The notes beneath the pieces are model-generated. The model did no database searches and was not told the origin of the DNA. It worked only from the letters and a program-made list of their open reading frames with translations. Positions 54,719 to 63,691 of a stretch of DNA of 64,000 bases are shown here, piece by piece (the first letter of the stretch is position 1; every line of letters begins with the position of its first letter). A program made the translations under genes and the position numbers. The stretch comes from Paenibacillus xylanexedens (lineage in GTDB: Bacteria > Bacillota > Bacilli > Paenibacillales > Paenibacillaceae): the NCBI RefSeq assembly GCF_007676705.1, contig NZ_VEBF01000001.1, positions 1,426,001 to 1,490,000 on the forward strand, given 5' to 3'.

Positions 54719-54802
54719 CTAACTTTTCACATGCTCGGGTACAGCATTTTCGGTGTAATGGTCCATAATCTTTTGAATGCGTTTCTTCGTAAAATCATCC
54801 AT
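54719..54802 (-). pseudogene. N-terminal fragment of a DUF3024 gene
   Basis: MDDFTKKRIQKIMDHYTENA and a stop soon after; AGGAGAG precedes the ATG. This is the start of the DUF3024 family, normally over 100 residues. The rest is absent. Confidence 0.6.
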
Positions 54803-54894
54803 GCTCTCTAACTCTCCTGCCTTGATCCGTTTTGCTTTGATTATATCATGTTGTTCTCTCCGATTTAAATGATGCTTTTAGTGTTGTAAAAGGT

Positions 54895-55165
54895 GAAACG
54901 GAGCGCGGCTTATGCAATGGCAAGCCGCGTCAGGATGAGTTGCTGCACCCAATGGGGCAGTACCTCATGGGGTTGCACCGCGTGCATTAGTGCGGTGCTC
55001 ATGCTGCCATCACGAGCACACTTTCATGATGGCAACACTTGGTTCTTCACGATAGCTACGCCGTGATGCCCGCAAAAAAGCGCCGCGACTTCATCGTCGT
55101 GGCGCTTCCTCCTGCTGCATAAGCCAATCGGCCATGTAGCTTTTGTTACGCTACTGCGTCCCATA
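54895..55165. other. GC-rich, hairpin-dense noncoding element
   Basis: No gene. At least four strong hairpins in a row: GCGGCTT/AAGCCGC (54903), GCACCGC/GCGGTGC (54974), TGCCATCA/TGATGGCA (55003), AGCGCCGCGAC/GTCGTGGCGCT (55078). GGCTTATGCA (54905) and TGCATAAGCC (55124) face each other across 220 bp and could close the whole. Could be a structured RNA or an immobile repeat. Stands out from the AT-rich neighbours. Confidence 0.5.
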
Positions 55166-55283
55166 GGTGCAGCATAACGTTTTCTTTCGATTTTACAATT
55201 TTAACAATGGGGCTATGCTAATCATTTACGACTTAGGGAACAGACCACGAGCTGGATGTTTCTCCTCATCTAAAAGCTGCCTC

Positions 55284-55366
55284 TCAAGCCAACAGAGCCT
55301 GAGCGATCTGATCGATAATGCCATTGATGCCTGTGGGTCCATAACAGCCGATCCATGTCGCGGAAT
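55284..55366 (-). pseudogene. 3' fragment of a siderophore-regulator gene
   Basis: Encodes ATWIGCYGPTGINGIIDQIA then QALLA and a stop, matching the last 26 residues of the AraC fusion at 46694 with about 10% nucleotide differences. The rest of the gene is missing. Confidence 0.75.
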
Positions 55367-55425
55367 GGTCGTCCTAACATCCCTGGGGTTCCGCATCGCT
55401 GGAGCTTAATTCATACAAATGATGT

Positions 55426-56262
55426 TCAACCTTTTATACCGCTAAATGTAATGCCGCTAATAAACGTCTTTTGAAGAAAAAAGAACAAAACGATAATAGG
55501 TAATGTCATCAAGGTGGATACGGCCATTAATAGCCCCCATTCGGACCCCTTTTGACTCTGAAATTGCTGCAATCCGAGCGAAACCGTGTAAGATGGTTCA
55601 TTGGTTAAATAGAGCAAGGGGCCCATGAAATCAGTCCAGCTCCCCATAAATTGAAACAATGCCACGGCTAAAACGGCGGATTTGGCTAGTGGGAACATGA
55701 TCTGTAAATATATGCGGAACTCACTAGCGCCGTCTAAGCGGGCCGCTTCGCGCAGGGCATCAGGCAGTCCCATGAAAAACTGCCGCAATAGAAAAATGTA
55801 AATGGGCACTCCGAAAAATTGGGGTACAATCAGTGGAAGAGATGTTCCTACCCAACCTAATTTAGTAAACAACAGGAATAGAGGAATCATCGTCACCTGT
55901 CCGGGGATCATCATAACAGCAAGGGTAACAAAGAAAAGTAAACCTCTCCCACGGTACTCTAACTTGGCAAAACTATATGCAACCAAGGGACAGGATATGA
56001 TCACACCAAGCGTACTAACGATAGTTATAATCGCCGTGTTTTTCAGATATGTCCAGAAAGGGATATACTCAACAGCACGGGAATAATTACTCCACAGAAT
56101 TGGACGCGGAATCCACTCTGGTGGGAATGTAAAGATTTGTGTGAGTGGTTTAAGAGAAGTCGAAAGCAGCCATATGAACGGAATCATGAAAAATGCAGAA
56201 GCAACAATTAGACATAAATAGGCTAACGCACGATTGATTCTTTTGATAGCGGTAGGATTCAT
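55426..56262 (-). CDS. Sugar ABC transporter permease (MalG type)
   Basis: A 278-residue permease with six segments; EAA loop REAARLDGASEFRIYLQIMFPL. Last gene of the operon binding protein, MalF-type, MalG-type. No ATPase gene nearby. Confidence 0.92.
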   Translation of the reverse strand: MNPTAIKRINRALAYLCLIVASAFFMIPFIWLLSTSLKPLTQIFTFPPEWIPRPILWSNYSRAVEYIPFWTYLKNTAIITIVSTLGVIISCPLVAYSFAKLEYRGRGLLFFVTLAVMMIPGQVTMIPLFLLFTKLGWVGTSLPLIVPQFFGVPIYIFLLRQFFMGLPDALREAARLDGASEFRIYLQIMFPLAKSAVLAVALFQFMGSWTDFMGPLLYLTNEPSYTVSLGLQQFQSQKGSEWGLLMAVSTLMTLPIIVLFFFLQKTFISGITFSGIKG

Positions 56263-56276
56263 CCCTTACTTCCTCC

Positions 56277-57212
56277 TTATTTCCCTTGATAATGAACCCA
56301 GCGTTTAGACGTAATAAAAATAATTCCGGTTAATGCCATAACGATAATAAATAAGATCCAGGCCATTGCGGAGGCATAACCCATTTTGAAATACCTGAAT
56401 CCATTCTCATATAAATACATGACGTAGAAAGTCATGGAATTTGCAGGAGTTCCTTGCCCTTTGGTCAATGTATAGGGAAGAGTAAACTGTTGGAATGCAC
56501 CAATCATTCCCATGACAAGGTTGTAGAAAATAACGGGAGTGAGCAAAGGCAGGGTTACCTTTCTCGTTTTCTGAAACCAGTTAGCTCCATCGATTTGCGC
56601 CGCTTCATAGTACTCCTCAGGGATGTCTCCTAATCCAGCAAGGTAGATAACGACAGCTTGCCCAATACCCCAAAGTGACATCAGAATGAGAGAGGGCTTG
56701 GACCACGACTCACCACCAAGCCAAGCGGGCCCATCGATACCGATATTCGCTAACATCCCGTTCACCAATCCGAAGTTTGGATGTAACAGCCACATCCACA
56801 GAACAGCCAGAGCCACTTGTGGCACGAGAGTAGGTAAGAAAAAGATCGTTCTGAATACAGCCATACCCTTGACCTTCATATTCAACATCATAGCGAGTGC
56901 CACACCAATAAATATACTTAAGGGAACAAAAAATACGGTAAAATAAAGCGTGTTGTATATGGATTTCCAAAACAGAGGATCATGGAAAAGATCTCTATAA
57001 TTATTCATTCCGACAAATTCACCAGGCTGCAGAATGCTGTAAGTAGTGAAGCTGAAGTAGATGGACATTAGCATGGGAATTGCATAAAAGCATAGCAGCC
57101 CTATAGCCCAAGGTGAAGCAAACAGCCACCCAATCACGTTAGTTCTGTGAAGTGCTCGTTTCCTTGCCGATGGAATTGCTTTTACTTGAACTGGATCGGC
57201 CAGTTTCGCCAT
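56277..57212 (-). CDS. Sugar ABC transporter permease (MalF type)
   Basis: A 311-residue permease; ATG at 57212 with AGGAG 7 nt upstream. Six segments; EAA loop YEAAQIDGANWFQKTRKVTLPL. Pairs with the MalG-type protein 14 nt downstream. Confidence 0.92.
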   Translation of the reverse strand: MAKLADPVQVKAIPSARKRALHRTNVIGWLFASPWAIGLLCFYAIPMLMSIYFSFTTYSILQPGEFVGMNNYRDLFHDPLFWKSIYNTLYFTVFFVPLSIFIGVALAMMLNMKVKGMAVFRTIFFLPTLVPQVALAVLWMWLLHPNFGLVNGMLANIGIDGPAWLGGESWSKPSLILMSLWGIGQAVVIYLAGLGDIPEEYYEAAQIDGANWFQKTRKVTLPLLTPVIFYNLVMGMIGAFQQFTLPYTLTKGQGTPANSMTFYVMYLYENGFRYFKMGYASAMAWILFIIVMALTGIIFITSKRWVHYQGK

Positions 57213-57282
57213 GTACATTCTCCTTCCAATTGTCATTCATGAATAGGCAAGGAGAGAGTTCGCTCCCTGCCTACCGAGCACC

Positions 57283-58584
57283 CTATTTGTCGTATTTTTC
57301 TAAAGCCTTATTAACAGTCTCTGTTACTCTATCCAGGTTCTCTTTCGGAGTACCGTTACCGCGGGTAGCCTTTTCCGTAGCGGAAGCTAACTCATTCCAC
57401 AGCAGTTGTCCTTCAGGAATAACTGGGCGGTTATGTGAATTGGGCAAAATATTAATAAATTCCTTCATAATCGGATCGTCCTTGTAACCGTATTTGTTGT
57501 TAACCGAATCGATAACGGAAATTTGAGAGTCAGCGTTTAATAACGTTTGCCCCTCTTCTTTCCCTAAGAATTCGAGGAATTCCCAAGCAGAAGCGACGTT
57601 CTTGGCGCCTTTAGGGATAATAGCGGACCCGCCTCCCGACCATGTCGTAAAATTAGTACCTGTTGGGGTCGGTATTGGTGCAACACCGTAGTTTAAATCC
57701 GGCTTAAATTTTTCGATACCCTTCACTGTGAAGTTTCCACTTATCTTCATGCTGACTTGACCGGAAATGAACGGATCCATTTCCTCCGAGCCAGCTGCGC
57801 TTGTGAATCCGGCAATATCCTCGACATTGTATTTTTTGCCGAAGTCGGTCATCCATTGTAATGCTTCAACGACTTTAGGATCATTTGCGGTAATTTTGCC
57901 GGTGGCAGCGTCCTGGAATTCTCCTCCAAATGCCCATCCCCAAGTATACAGCCAGCCTTGCGAATACCATGGGATGAACCCGATCCGTTTGAAACGTTTA
58001 CCTTCCTTGATGGTTAACTTATCGGCGGCCGCTTCAAGCTCGGCGATCGTTTGTGGTGGTTTGTTGGGATCCAGCCCTACTTCTTTGAAATGATCCTTAT
58101 TGTAAAATAGCAGGCGAGAGTCCGTATCCATCGGCATTGCATAAAGCTTTCCTTGATAACTGGACTCCTCCCATGCAAATGGATAATACATTTCCTTACG
58201 AATTCCGGATTCTGCTGCCATCGAGGATAAGTCAGTCAGAGAACCTTGCGCAGCCCAAGTACCGACCTTAAACCGATCGAAAAGTGCAACGTCAGGAGGA
58301 TTGCCGCCTGCGACTGCAGTCAGCAGCTTCTGATCGGATCCCTCGTTGGATTCTGTATAAACCAATTTCATTTTGATGGTAGGGTTTTTCTCCTCAAATG
58401 CCTTCACGACTTTATTCATATTATCTAAATCAATTGAGGTAAGACCATGCCACAGCGTAACCGTTGTAATCCCCTCTCCGGCCTGATCGTTTGAGCCTCC
58501 CTTCGTTGAGCAAGCGGTTACAAGTAGTAACATAACCAGAAAGTAAACAAGAATTGGAAATGCGAATTTTTTGGATCTCCTCAT
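57283..58584 (-). CDS. Sugar-binding lipoprotein
   Basis: A 433-residue family-1 extracellular solute-binding protein. Signal peptide ending LLLVTACST (lipid-modified Cys about 26), then VTLWHGLTSIDLDNMNKVV. First gene of the importer operon, downstream of the cre site and shared operator. Confidence 0.93.
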   Translation of the reverse strand: MRRSKKFAFPILVYFLVMLLLVTACSTKGGSNDQAGEGITTVTLWHGLTSIDLDNMNKVVKAFEEKNPTIKMKLVYTESNEGSDQKLLTAVAGGNPPDVALFDRFKVGTWAAQGSLTDLSSMAAESGIRKEMYYPFAWEESSYQGKLYAMPMDTDSRLLFYNKDHFKEVGLDPNKPPQTIAELEAAADKLTIKEGKRFKRIGFIPWYSQGWLYTWGWAFGGEFQDAATGKITANDPKVVEALQWMTDFGKKYNVEDIAGFTSAAGSEEMDPFISGQVSMKISGNFTVKGIEKFKPDLNYGVAPIPTPTGTNFTTWSGGGSAIIPKGAKNVASAWEFLEFLGKEEGQTLLNADSQISVIDSVNNKYGYKDDPIMKEFINILPNSHNRPVIPEGQLLWNELASATEKATRGNGTPKENLDRVTETVNKALEKYDK

Positions 58585-58668
58585 TCAAAGTCCCCCTTAA
58601 GTTAAATTCATTAGTTTAACTTGGATTCCTATAAGATCCACTTCATTTTCTGATAAATCCACATTTTA

Positions 58669-58682
58669 TGTAAGCGCTAACA
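58669..58682 (-). promoter_or_regulatory. CcpA catabolite-responsive element
   Basis: TGTAAGCGCTAACA fits the cre consensus TGWAARCGYTWNCW at every position. It lies 85 bp upstream of the binding-protein start, so glucose repression of the importer is expected. Confidence 0.85.
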
Positions 58683-58754
58683 ATATTGGTGACATGAACT
58701 ATTAAAAACAGAAAATGATGAACGAAGTGAATTTGTTATAAGGAATCCACTAGT

Positions 58755-58767
58755 TATACTAAGTATG
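58755..58767. promoter_or_regulatory. GntR/LacI-type operator upstream of the sugar operon
   Basis: TATACTAAGTATG. The same core, TATACTAAGTATA, lies at 60148-60160 upstream of the adjacent repressor gene. Confidence 0.7.
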
Positions 58768-58911
58768 TTAATATGACGTCGTGTAGCGTGTCAATTGCAA
58801 TATTACGACATTGATGTATGGCTACTTCACAGAAGACAGAATGCGTTTAGAAGACGTTTTTCTAGCGAGATCAGGAAGGTCCATGCTTCGAAGTTTATAC
58901 TTTCTGATATC

Positions 58912-58950
58912 AAAAAAAGTGCCGAAAAGCCCCTGGAGACTTCTCGACAC
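58912..58950 (-). terminator. Terminator of the repressor gene
   Basis: On the minus strand GTGTCGAGAAG pairs with CTTTTCGGCAC and is followed by seven T residues, separating the gntR-type gene from the importer operon. Confidence 0.85.
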
Positions 58951-58995
58951 ATTGAACAATATCCTAGCTTTTGTTGAGCTGTGCTTGTATTAACC

Positions 58996-60120
58996 CTACC
59001 TGTTATTTTTAATGACCATACGATGATCAATAATGTTTAGCTCGGGAACTGCTGTTCCATGCAACTGAGAGATGAGCATATCCACTGCCAATTCACCCAT
59101 CTGCTTCTCATCCTGCTTAATATGAGTGAAGATGGGTTGACCCAGGTAATCGTTCAGGGAGTCGAAACAAACAATCTCGAATTCCTCCAAAGATTTCCCC
59201 ATCGAGTTGATGACCTGAGCCAGCATCGTAGCTATTAGAAATTCCGACGCGACAAACGCCTTTACATCAGGGTGTTGTTTCAAAAAATGCTTTACTGTTT
59301 CTTTATCACTTTCAATCGCTGTTCCGTTTATGTTCATGGGAAGGGTTCCCTTCAAGTTCGTCAATACATAATCTTTGTTCAAGTTCATTCCTTCTTGGGT
59401 GAAGGCAAACGTATACCCGAGCAGCCTTTCCTCCAATGTTGAAGTGTTCTCTTCCGGCGGAGATAAAAAGGCAATTTTTTTATGACCTTTGCTAATCAGA
59501 TGACGCGTAAGATCCATGGCTGCTTTCTTATTGTCTGTGTACACCGAACAAACCGGAATTCCTTTTAGGTATCTATCGACCAAAACAATTGGAAACCGAT
59601 CCAATACAAGTCGAAGCAGCTCCGAATTATAGTGTTGACCATGAATGGGGGTCACGATTAATCCTTTGATGCCTAAACGAATAAATAAGTCGATCGCGCG
59701 TTTTTCCTCATCCCGATCCCCGCAAGTTCGCTTGATAATAAGTTGATAATTATGCTCAGCACTCCGCTTTTCCATCGATCTAAGAAGTTGTAGGCCAAAC
59801 TCGTCAGAAAAATTCGGTATAATAAACCCGATCAACCGCTTATCATCCTCAGGAACCAAGGTCGTTCTTACCTCTGAATAATGCTTCGGTTCTTGTCCTC
59901 CAATTATACCATCGGCCACATATGAACCTTTTCCTTGTATTCGTTTGATAACCCCAGAATCTGCCAATTTCTCCAGAGCCTTTTTAGATGTAATACGACT
60001 GACGCCAAATTGTTCAGCCAACTCTTTTTCAGAAGAGACTCGGTCTCCTTCTTTTAATCGACCTTCTTTAATCTCTTGTACAATATAGATATAGATCTGC
60101 TCGTATAAATGCAATTCCAC
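58996..60120 (-). CDS. GntR/LacI chimeric repressor (AraR type)
   Basis: A 374-residue regulator. GntR winged helix at 1-70 (KEGDRVSSEKELAEQFGVSRI), then a LacI/periplasmic-binding-like effector domain (RLIGFIIPNFSDEFGLQLLRS, KGLIVTPIHGQHYN, SKGHKKIAFLSPP). Same plan as AraR. Probably represses itself and the downstream sugar importer through the TATACTAAGTATA sites. Confidence 0.93.
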   Translation of the reverse strand: MELHLYEQIYIYIVQEIKEGRLKEGDRVSSEKELAEQFGVSRITSKKALEKLADSGVIKRIQGKGSYVADGIIGGQEPKHYSEVRTTLVPEDDKRLIGFIIPNFSDEFGLQLLRSMEKRSAEHNYQLIIKRTCGDRDEEKRAIDLFIRLGIKGLIVTPIHGQHYNSELLRLVLDRFPIVLVDRYLKGIPVCSVYTDNKKAAMDLTRHLISKGHKKIAFLSPPEENTSTLEERLLGYTFAFTQEGMNLNKDYVLTNLKGTLPMNINGTAIESDKETVKHFLKQHPDVKAFVASEFLIATMLAQVINSMGKSLEEFEIVCFDSLNDYLGQPIFTHIKQDEKQMGELAVDMLISQLHGTAVPELNIIDHRMVIKNNR

Positions 60121-60147
60121 AAAACCACCCTGACATCATAATATTAA

Positions 60148-60160
60148 TATACTAAGTATA
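60148..60160. promoter_or_regulatory. Operator upstream of the repressor gene
   Basis: TATACTAAGTATA, 28 bp before the repressor start; near-palindromic and repeated at 58755, suggesting autoregulation. Confidence 0.7.
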
Positions 60161-60497
60161 TTACACAAGAAGTAATTCGCAAAGTTACTGAGAATACCGA
60201 TGAACTTCTGTGGCATGGAATTTTCCAAGTCTACAATGTCAGACCTCTTCTTACAGTTAGGCCCCATGGTAGGGGCATGAAATAACCGGCCCTTAGTCGA
60301 CAGCCGCTTCCCGTTTATCTTAGAGTTCTATATTTATTACTTGTGTTACTTGAACAAAATTTTATGTATTTGGTCTTTTGATAAAATACCCTCTTCTAAT
60401 TCAGAAAGATACATTTTAGAATCCCCTTTCAGAATTATGTCGAACATCTAGCAACAGGACGTGCGGTTGATCACTTACAAGTCTTTGGTGCCGATCT
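60161..60497. other. Gap before cassette array 2
   Basis: No gene seen. GGCCCCATGGTAGGGGC-like hairpin near 60260. This is the chromosomal flank on the integrase-distal side of array 2. Confidence 0.5.
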
Positions 60498-60646
60498 GTC
60501 GTATAATATTCTTGTATTCACGACGTCGATCTCCCTTAGATAGCTCTTATCTTAGGTTAGGGCGTTTGTTGTTGATTCTTCCATGATTATACTTCTTGAC
60601 AACCAAGGTGCGTTATCGATTATTCGTGAATACGTTGTTAGACGAA
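60498..60646 (-). repeat. Terminal attC of array 2
   Basis: Left outer arm decayed (GTCGTATAAT, lacking AAC), inner arms TATTCACG and CGTGAATA intact, right arm GTTAGACGAA. Unique centre with TAGATAGCTC/ATCTTAGG. Confidence 0.7.
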
Positions 60647-60658
60647 GTACCTGACTTC

Positions 60659-61096
60659 CTAGAAAATACCCTCATCCCATAATGTTAATCCCTTAATCTC
60701 GATCGTTACCCAATCATTCATTCTTATATTTCTAATGTCATAGTTCTCGTTACTAATACTGAAATCCATGTCTTGAACTGAAATTATTATTAACTCTCCA
60801 TCATCACTAATTAAAGTAACATTACCAATTGCTTTATATGAATCTAACTCAGCATTGTATTGAACTAAGTATTTCATAGCATATGAATTTGCAATATTGA
60901 TTACTTTTTCTTGAGATGCTTCTACTGAATAATTCTTCAATAACTCTATTGTTCGGTCTTTATACGGAATAAAATAACAACTTCCTTCAACCAAAGAGTT
61001 TCGAAAATCAACCCAATATCCAATGGTACCATTACTATGTAGGATCATAGTATTTGATTGATCTGTGTTCATGATTTGTATTTCGATGGTTTTCAC
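60659..61096 (-). CDS. Array 2 cassette: hypothetical protein
   Basis: Up to 145 beta-rich residues (GNVTLISDDGELIIISVQDMDFS, WVTIEIKGLTLWDEGIF). Start uncertain: GTG at 61096 is too close to AAGGAA; an ATG at about residue 9 lacks its own site. Not recognised. Ends 13 nt before the terminal attC. Confidence 0.65.
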   Translation of the reverse strand: MKTIEIQIMNTDQSNTMILHSNGTIGYWVDFRNSLVEGSCYFIPYKDRTIELLKNYSVEASQEKVINIANSYAMKYLVQYNAELDSYKAIGNVTLISDDGELIIISVQDMDFSISNENYDIRNIRMNDWVTIEIKGLTLWDEGIF

Positions 61097-61109
61097 TTCC
61101 TTCAGGTAT

Positions 61110-61210
61110 TTCGTCTAACGTTCTTGTATTCACGACCCGACGCATGTCGGGTGTCCGGCGAATGCCGGGCCAAGGACGTATGTCCGCAGCGTGAATATTA
61201 TGTTATGTGA
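61110..61210 (-). repeat. Array 2 attC (class I)
   Basis: Outer arms TTCGTCTAAC and GTTATGTGA, inner TATTCACG and CGTGAATA; three hairpins CCCGAC/GTCGGG, CCGGC/GCCGG, GGAC/GTCC with 4-nt loops. Confidence 0.85.
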
Positions 61211-61874
61211 TGTCGGTATCTTCCTGAAACACTTGGAAATTATCCTTCTTATAAACCTTAGTATTGTGGTATTCAATAAATTCATTTGATATTTCATGTC
61301 CCTTTACAGTCCTAAGAACATTTATATTTAAATCTATTGCTCCATAATCACACTGGACATGATGGTTAGGACAAAGCACTAAAATATTCCCTGCTATGTC
61401 AGGTCCATTATGCGATTTCCCTAATGGTTTGATGTGATGAGCTTCAGAATAAAAATTTTGATCACTCAGTTCTATACGCTCACCACAAATCTGACATTCA
61501 TTATTATGTAACTGTTTCAAGCTTCTTGCTAAATAGGTATCCCTTAATATTCTATATACTGCTGTTTCTTCTCGAACTGTACCCATTGGTTCCGAAATAT
61601 CAATCGCATATATTGTTTCTTGCTTTAACTTTCTCAATCCCCATGTACCACTTCCTAAACCTTCGACAGAATAAAATAAGTCATCCTTTTGATTCCCTGA
61701 AAAGACTTTTGAATCTGATGAATTTGTTTCTATTGTTCTTCTAATTATAGCTTTCCAACTTTTCGGCATGGGTGTGTCTCTTATTTTTTGAACTTCTTCA
61801 TATAATACTGGATAAGGCGCTAAGCCATTTAAATTATGAAAAGCTTGGATTATGTCTTCTAGCCATGTTGCCAT
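61203..61874 (-). CDS. Array 2 cassette: HNH endonuclease
   Basis: A 223-residue protein. N-terminal helical region that may bind DNA, then an HNH domain with zinc cysteines: CQICG, EAHHIKPLGKSHNGPD, NILVLCPNHH. Typical of type II-like or McrA-like restriction nucleases. ATG at 61874 is 8 nt after GGAG. Its stop codon lies inside the outer arm of the attC, so gene and site share bases. Confidence 0.88.
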   Translation of the reverse strand: MATWLEDIIQAFHNLNGLAPYPVLYEEVQKIRDTPMPKSWKAIIRRTIETNSSDSKVFSGNQKDDLFYSVEGLGSGTWGLRKLKQETIYAIDISEPMGTVREETAVYRILRDTYLARSLKQLHNNECQICGERIELSDQNFYSEAHHIKPLGKSHNGPDIAGNILVLCPNHHVQCDYGAIDLNINVLRTVKGHEISNEFIEYHNTKVYKKDNFQVFQEDTDIT

Positions 61875-61918
61875 ACTTACATCTCCATTCATTAATAAAT
61901 TTTATTGGTTATACCGAT

Positions 61919-62080
61919 TTCACATAACGTTCCTGTATCCACGACGTCCCACCGACTTAACCGGCCGCGATGCGGTTGGTGGGTGCGGATGTGTCCGCCT
62001 GATTCTTCTTCCCCGCTAATCCCCTTCGGGCGGACCGAGGAGCCACCAGGCTCCGAAGCGTGGATATAATGTTATGTGAA
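61919..62080 (-). repeat. Array 2 attC (class III)
   Basis: Outer arms TTCACATAAC and GTTATGTGAA; inner arms TATCCACG and CGTGGATA, covarying (C/G instead of T/A) relative to the other sites. Centre resembles attC3 and attC4. Confidence 0.83.
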
Positions 62081-62117
62081 GTCCCGGCTTCGAAGCTTAA
62101 CATACAAAGATCCATTA

Positions 62118-62759
62118 TCAATAACACTCTTCTAACTTCTTGATTGAATTGGTAATACTATTTACTAGATGCTCTAATATTGAATCAGTCAACTGTTTAA
62201 TTCCAATGTAACTTCGTCCATCAATCACTATTTCATCATCCCAATAGTCATATCTATGAACTAATTTATTTCTTATCAATCTTAGAGTATTAAAATTTTC
62301 AAGCATGTAAGATATTTCAGCTACATTTAGCCCTTTATTTAAGCACAAACTCCGTAATTTATCATTCAAAGTTTTAATATTTCCTGCAGGTTGATTTAAA
62401 TTAATCAAATTATCGATAAGTTTTTCAACTTCTGAATACATAATTATTAGTAATGTCATTTTCTGATATTCTAAATAATTCATCTCTATTCCCAAAATCT
62501 CTTCATCAATTGAAATAAATACTTCATGTTCAGTTACATAAATTTTTTGATCTTCAGCAGATTTTAGAATTTCATCAATATTATCTTCAATTTTCTTTCT
62601 ATCTCTATGTTTCTGTTCAAGAAAATCATAATAACACTTCATTGAGTAATTATAGAAATCAACCAAATACTTTATTCGATCATAAAACATTAAAAACTCA
62701 ATTTGTCTAGAGACAGAATAGATTTGACCTTCATCTTCTAAATCTACAATGCTTATCAT
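62118..62759 (-). CDS. Array 2 cassette: HEPN-like protein
   Basis: A 213-residue helical protein. Near the C-terminus LIRNKLVHRYDYWDDEI carries R-x4-H with an aromatic-rich end, as in HEPN RNases and DUF86-type toxins. AAAGGAG precedes the ATG. No nucleotidyltransferase antitoxin beside it. Possible solitary defence or stress RNase. Confidence 0.65.
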   Translation of the reverse strand: MISIVDLEDEGQIYSVSRQIEFLMFYDRIKYLVDFYNYSMKCYYDFLEQKHRDRKKIEDNIDEILKSAEDQKIYVTEHEVFISIDEEILGIEMNYLEYQKMTLLIIMYSEVEKLIDNLINLNQPAGNIKTLNDKLRSLCLNKGLNVAEISYMLENFNTLRLIRNKLVHRYDYWDDEIVIDGRSYIGIKQLTDSILEHLVNSITNSIKKLEECY

Positions 62760-62786
62760 TCAATGCTCCTTTCATATTACCGGGAT

Positions 62787-62889
62787 TTCCCATAACGTTC
62801 CTGTATTCACGACCTCAGCGTATGCTGAGGTGTCCGGCGAATGCCGGACCAAGGGCGTATGTCCGCAGCGTGAATAATATGTTATCGGA
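62787..62889 (-). repeat. Array 2 attC (class I)
   Basis: Outer arms TTCCCATAAC and GTTATCGGA, inner TATTCACG and CGTGAATA; CTCAGC/GCTGAG, CCGGC/GCCGG hairpins. Confidence 0.83.
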
Positions 62890-62925
62890 TGTCAATATCT
62901 TCATTGAATCCGCTCAACAAATTAT

Positions 62926-63657
62926 CTATAAGTCAATTTTTGGAAATGGATGTTTTTTCAAATAATCCATTAACATTATTAAAACTTTAGAAGCAGTGTA
63001 CCGTCCACCACCGTAACCCAAAAAGCTACCAGTTATTTCACGAATCAATCCTGTTCTTTCTAATCTTTTTAGTAAGAACAGCAATTCATCTTTATCCGTA
63101 ATTTTCAAGGTTTCAGAAACAATCTCTTGAGCTTGAATTTTATTCGCTCGTAGTAATTCGTTGTCTTCTGAGAATGGGTCGTCTTCATAACTTTCATATA
63201 CTTTATAAAATATAGCTATTATTTTAGACTCCATTGGGGAAAGATCGGAAAGTATCTTTAAATATTCTTCGGGTCTGTGATTCTCTTCATTCTCTACTGT
63301 TAAGATATTAGATATAATCATTACATTCATTATTACCTGTTCTCTTACTCTGGAATTCATTGATGATTCAATTGCCGTCCAAATAGCATCATGAAATTCT
63401 TCAGATTGTGCCTCTACATAGTTAATTTTAAACTCTAGTTCTTTTAGACTTTGATACAGGTAATTCACAAATGTTTCTAATCTTTGTTCTCTATATTTAG
63501 TGCCTGGCTTTGCTAAAAAGGCGTCCAGCACTACTCCAAAGTTTGGTATAGTTTGAACCAATGCACGTATAATACCACTCGAAGTATAAAGCTCGGCCAC
63601 TGAGGTTTTATCAGTAATTTCAAATTTATTATGGTCACTTAACTGTTTATCCTTCAT
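62926..63657 (-). CDS. Array 2 cassette: DUF4393-like protein
   Basis: A 243-residue protein. N-terminal hydrophobic helix (IPNFGVVLDAFLAKPG), long helical middle, and C-terminal winged-helix-like region (LKRLERTGLIREITGSF, RYTASKVLIMLMDYL). Resembles DUF4393 proteins of accessory islands. AAGGAG precedes the ATG. Confidence 0.65.
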   Translation of the reverse strand: MKDKQLSDHNKFEITDKTSVAELYTSSGIIRALVQTIPNFGVVLDAFLAKPGTKYREQRLETFVNYLYQSLKELEFKINYVEAQSEEFHDAIWTAIESSMNSRVREQVIMNVMIISNILTVENEENHRPEEYLKILSDLSPMESKIIAIFYKVYESYEDDPFSEDNELLRANKIQAQEIVSETLKITDKDELLFLLKRLERTGLIREITGSFLGYGGGRYTASKVLIMLMDYLKKHPFPKIDL

Positions 63658-63691
63658 TGAATTCTCCTTAAATAAAGTGTTTGTATATTAA

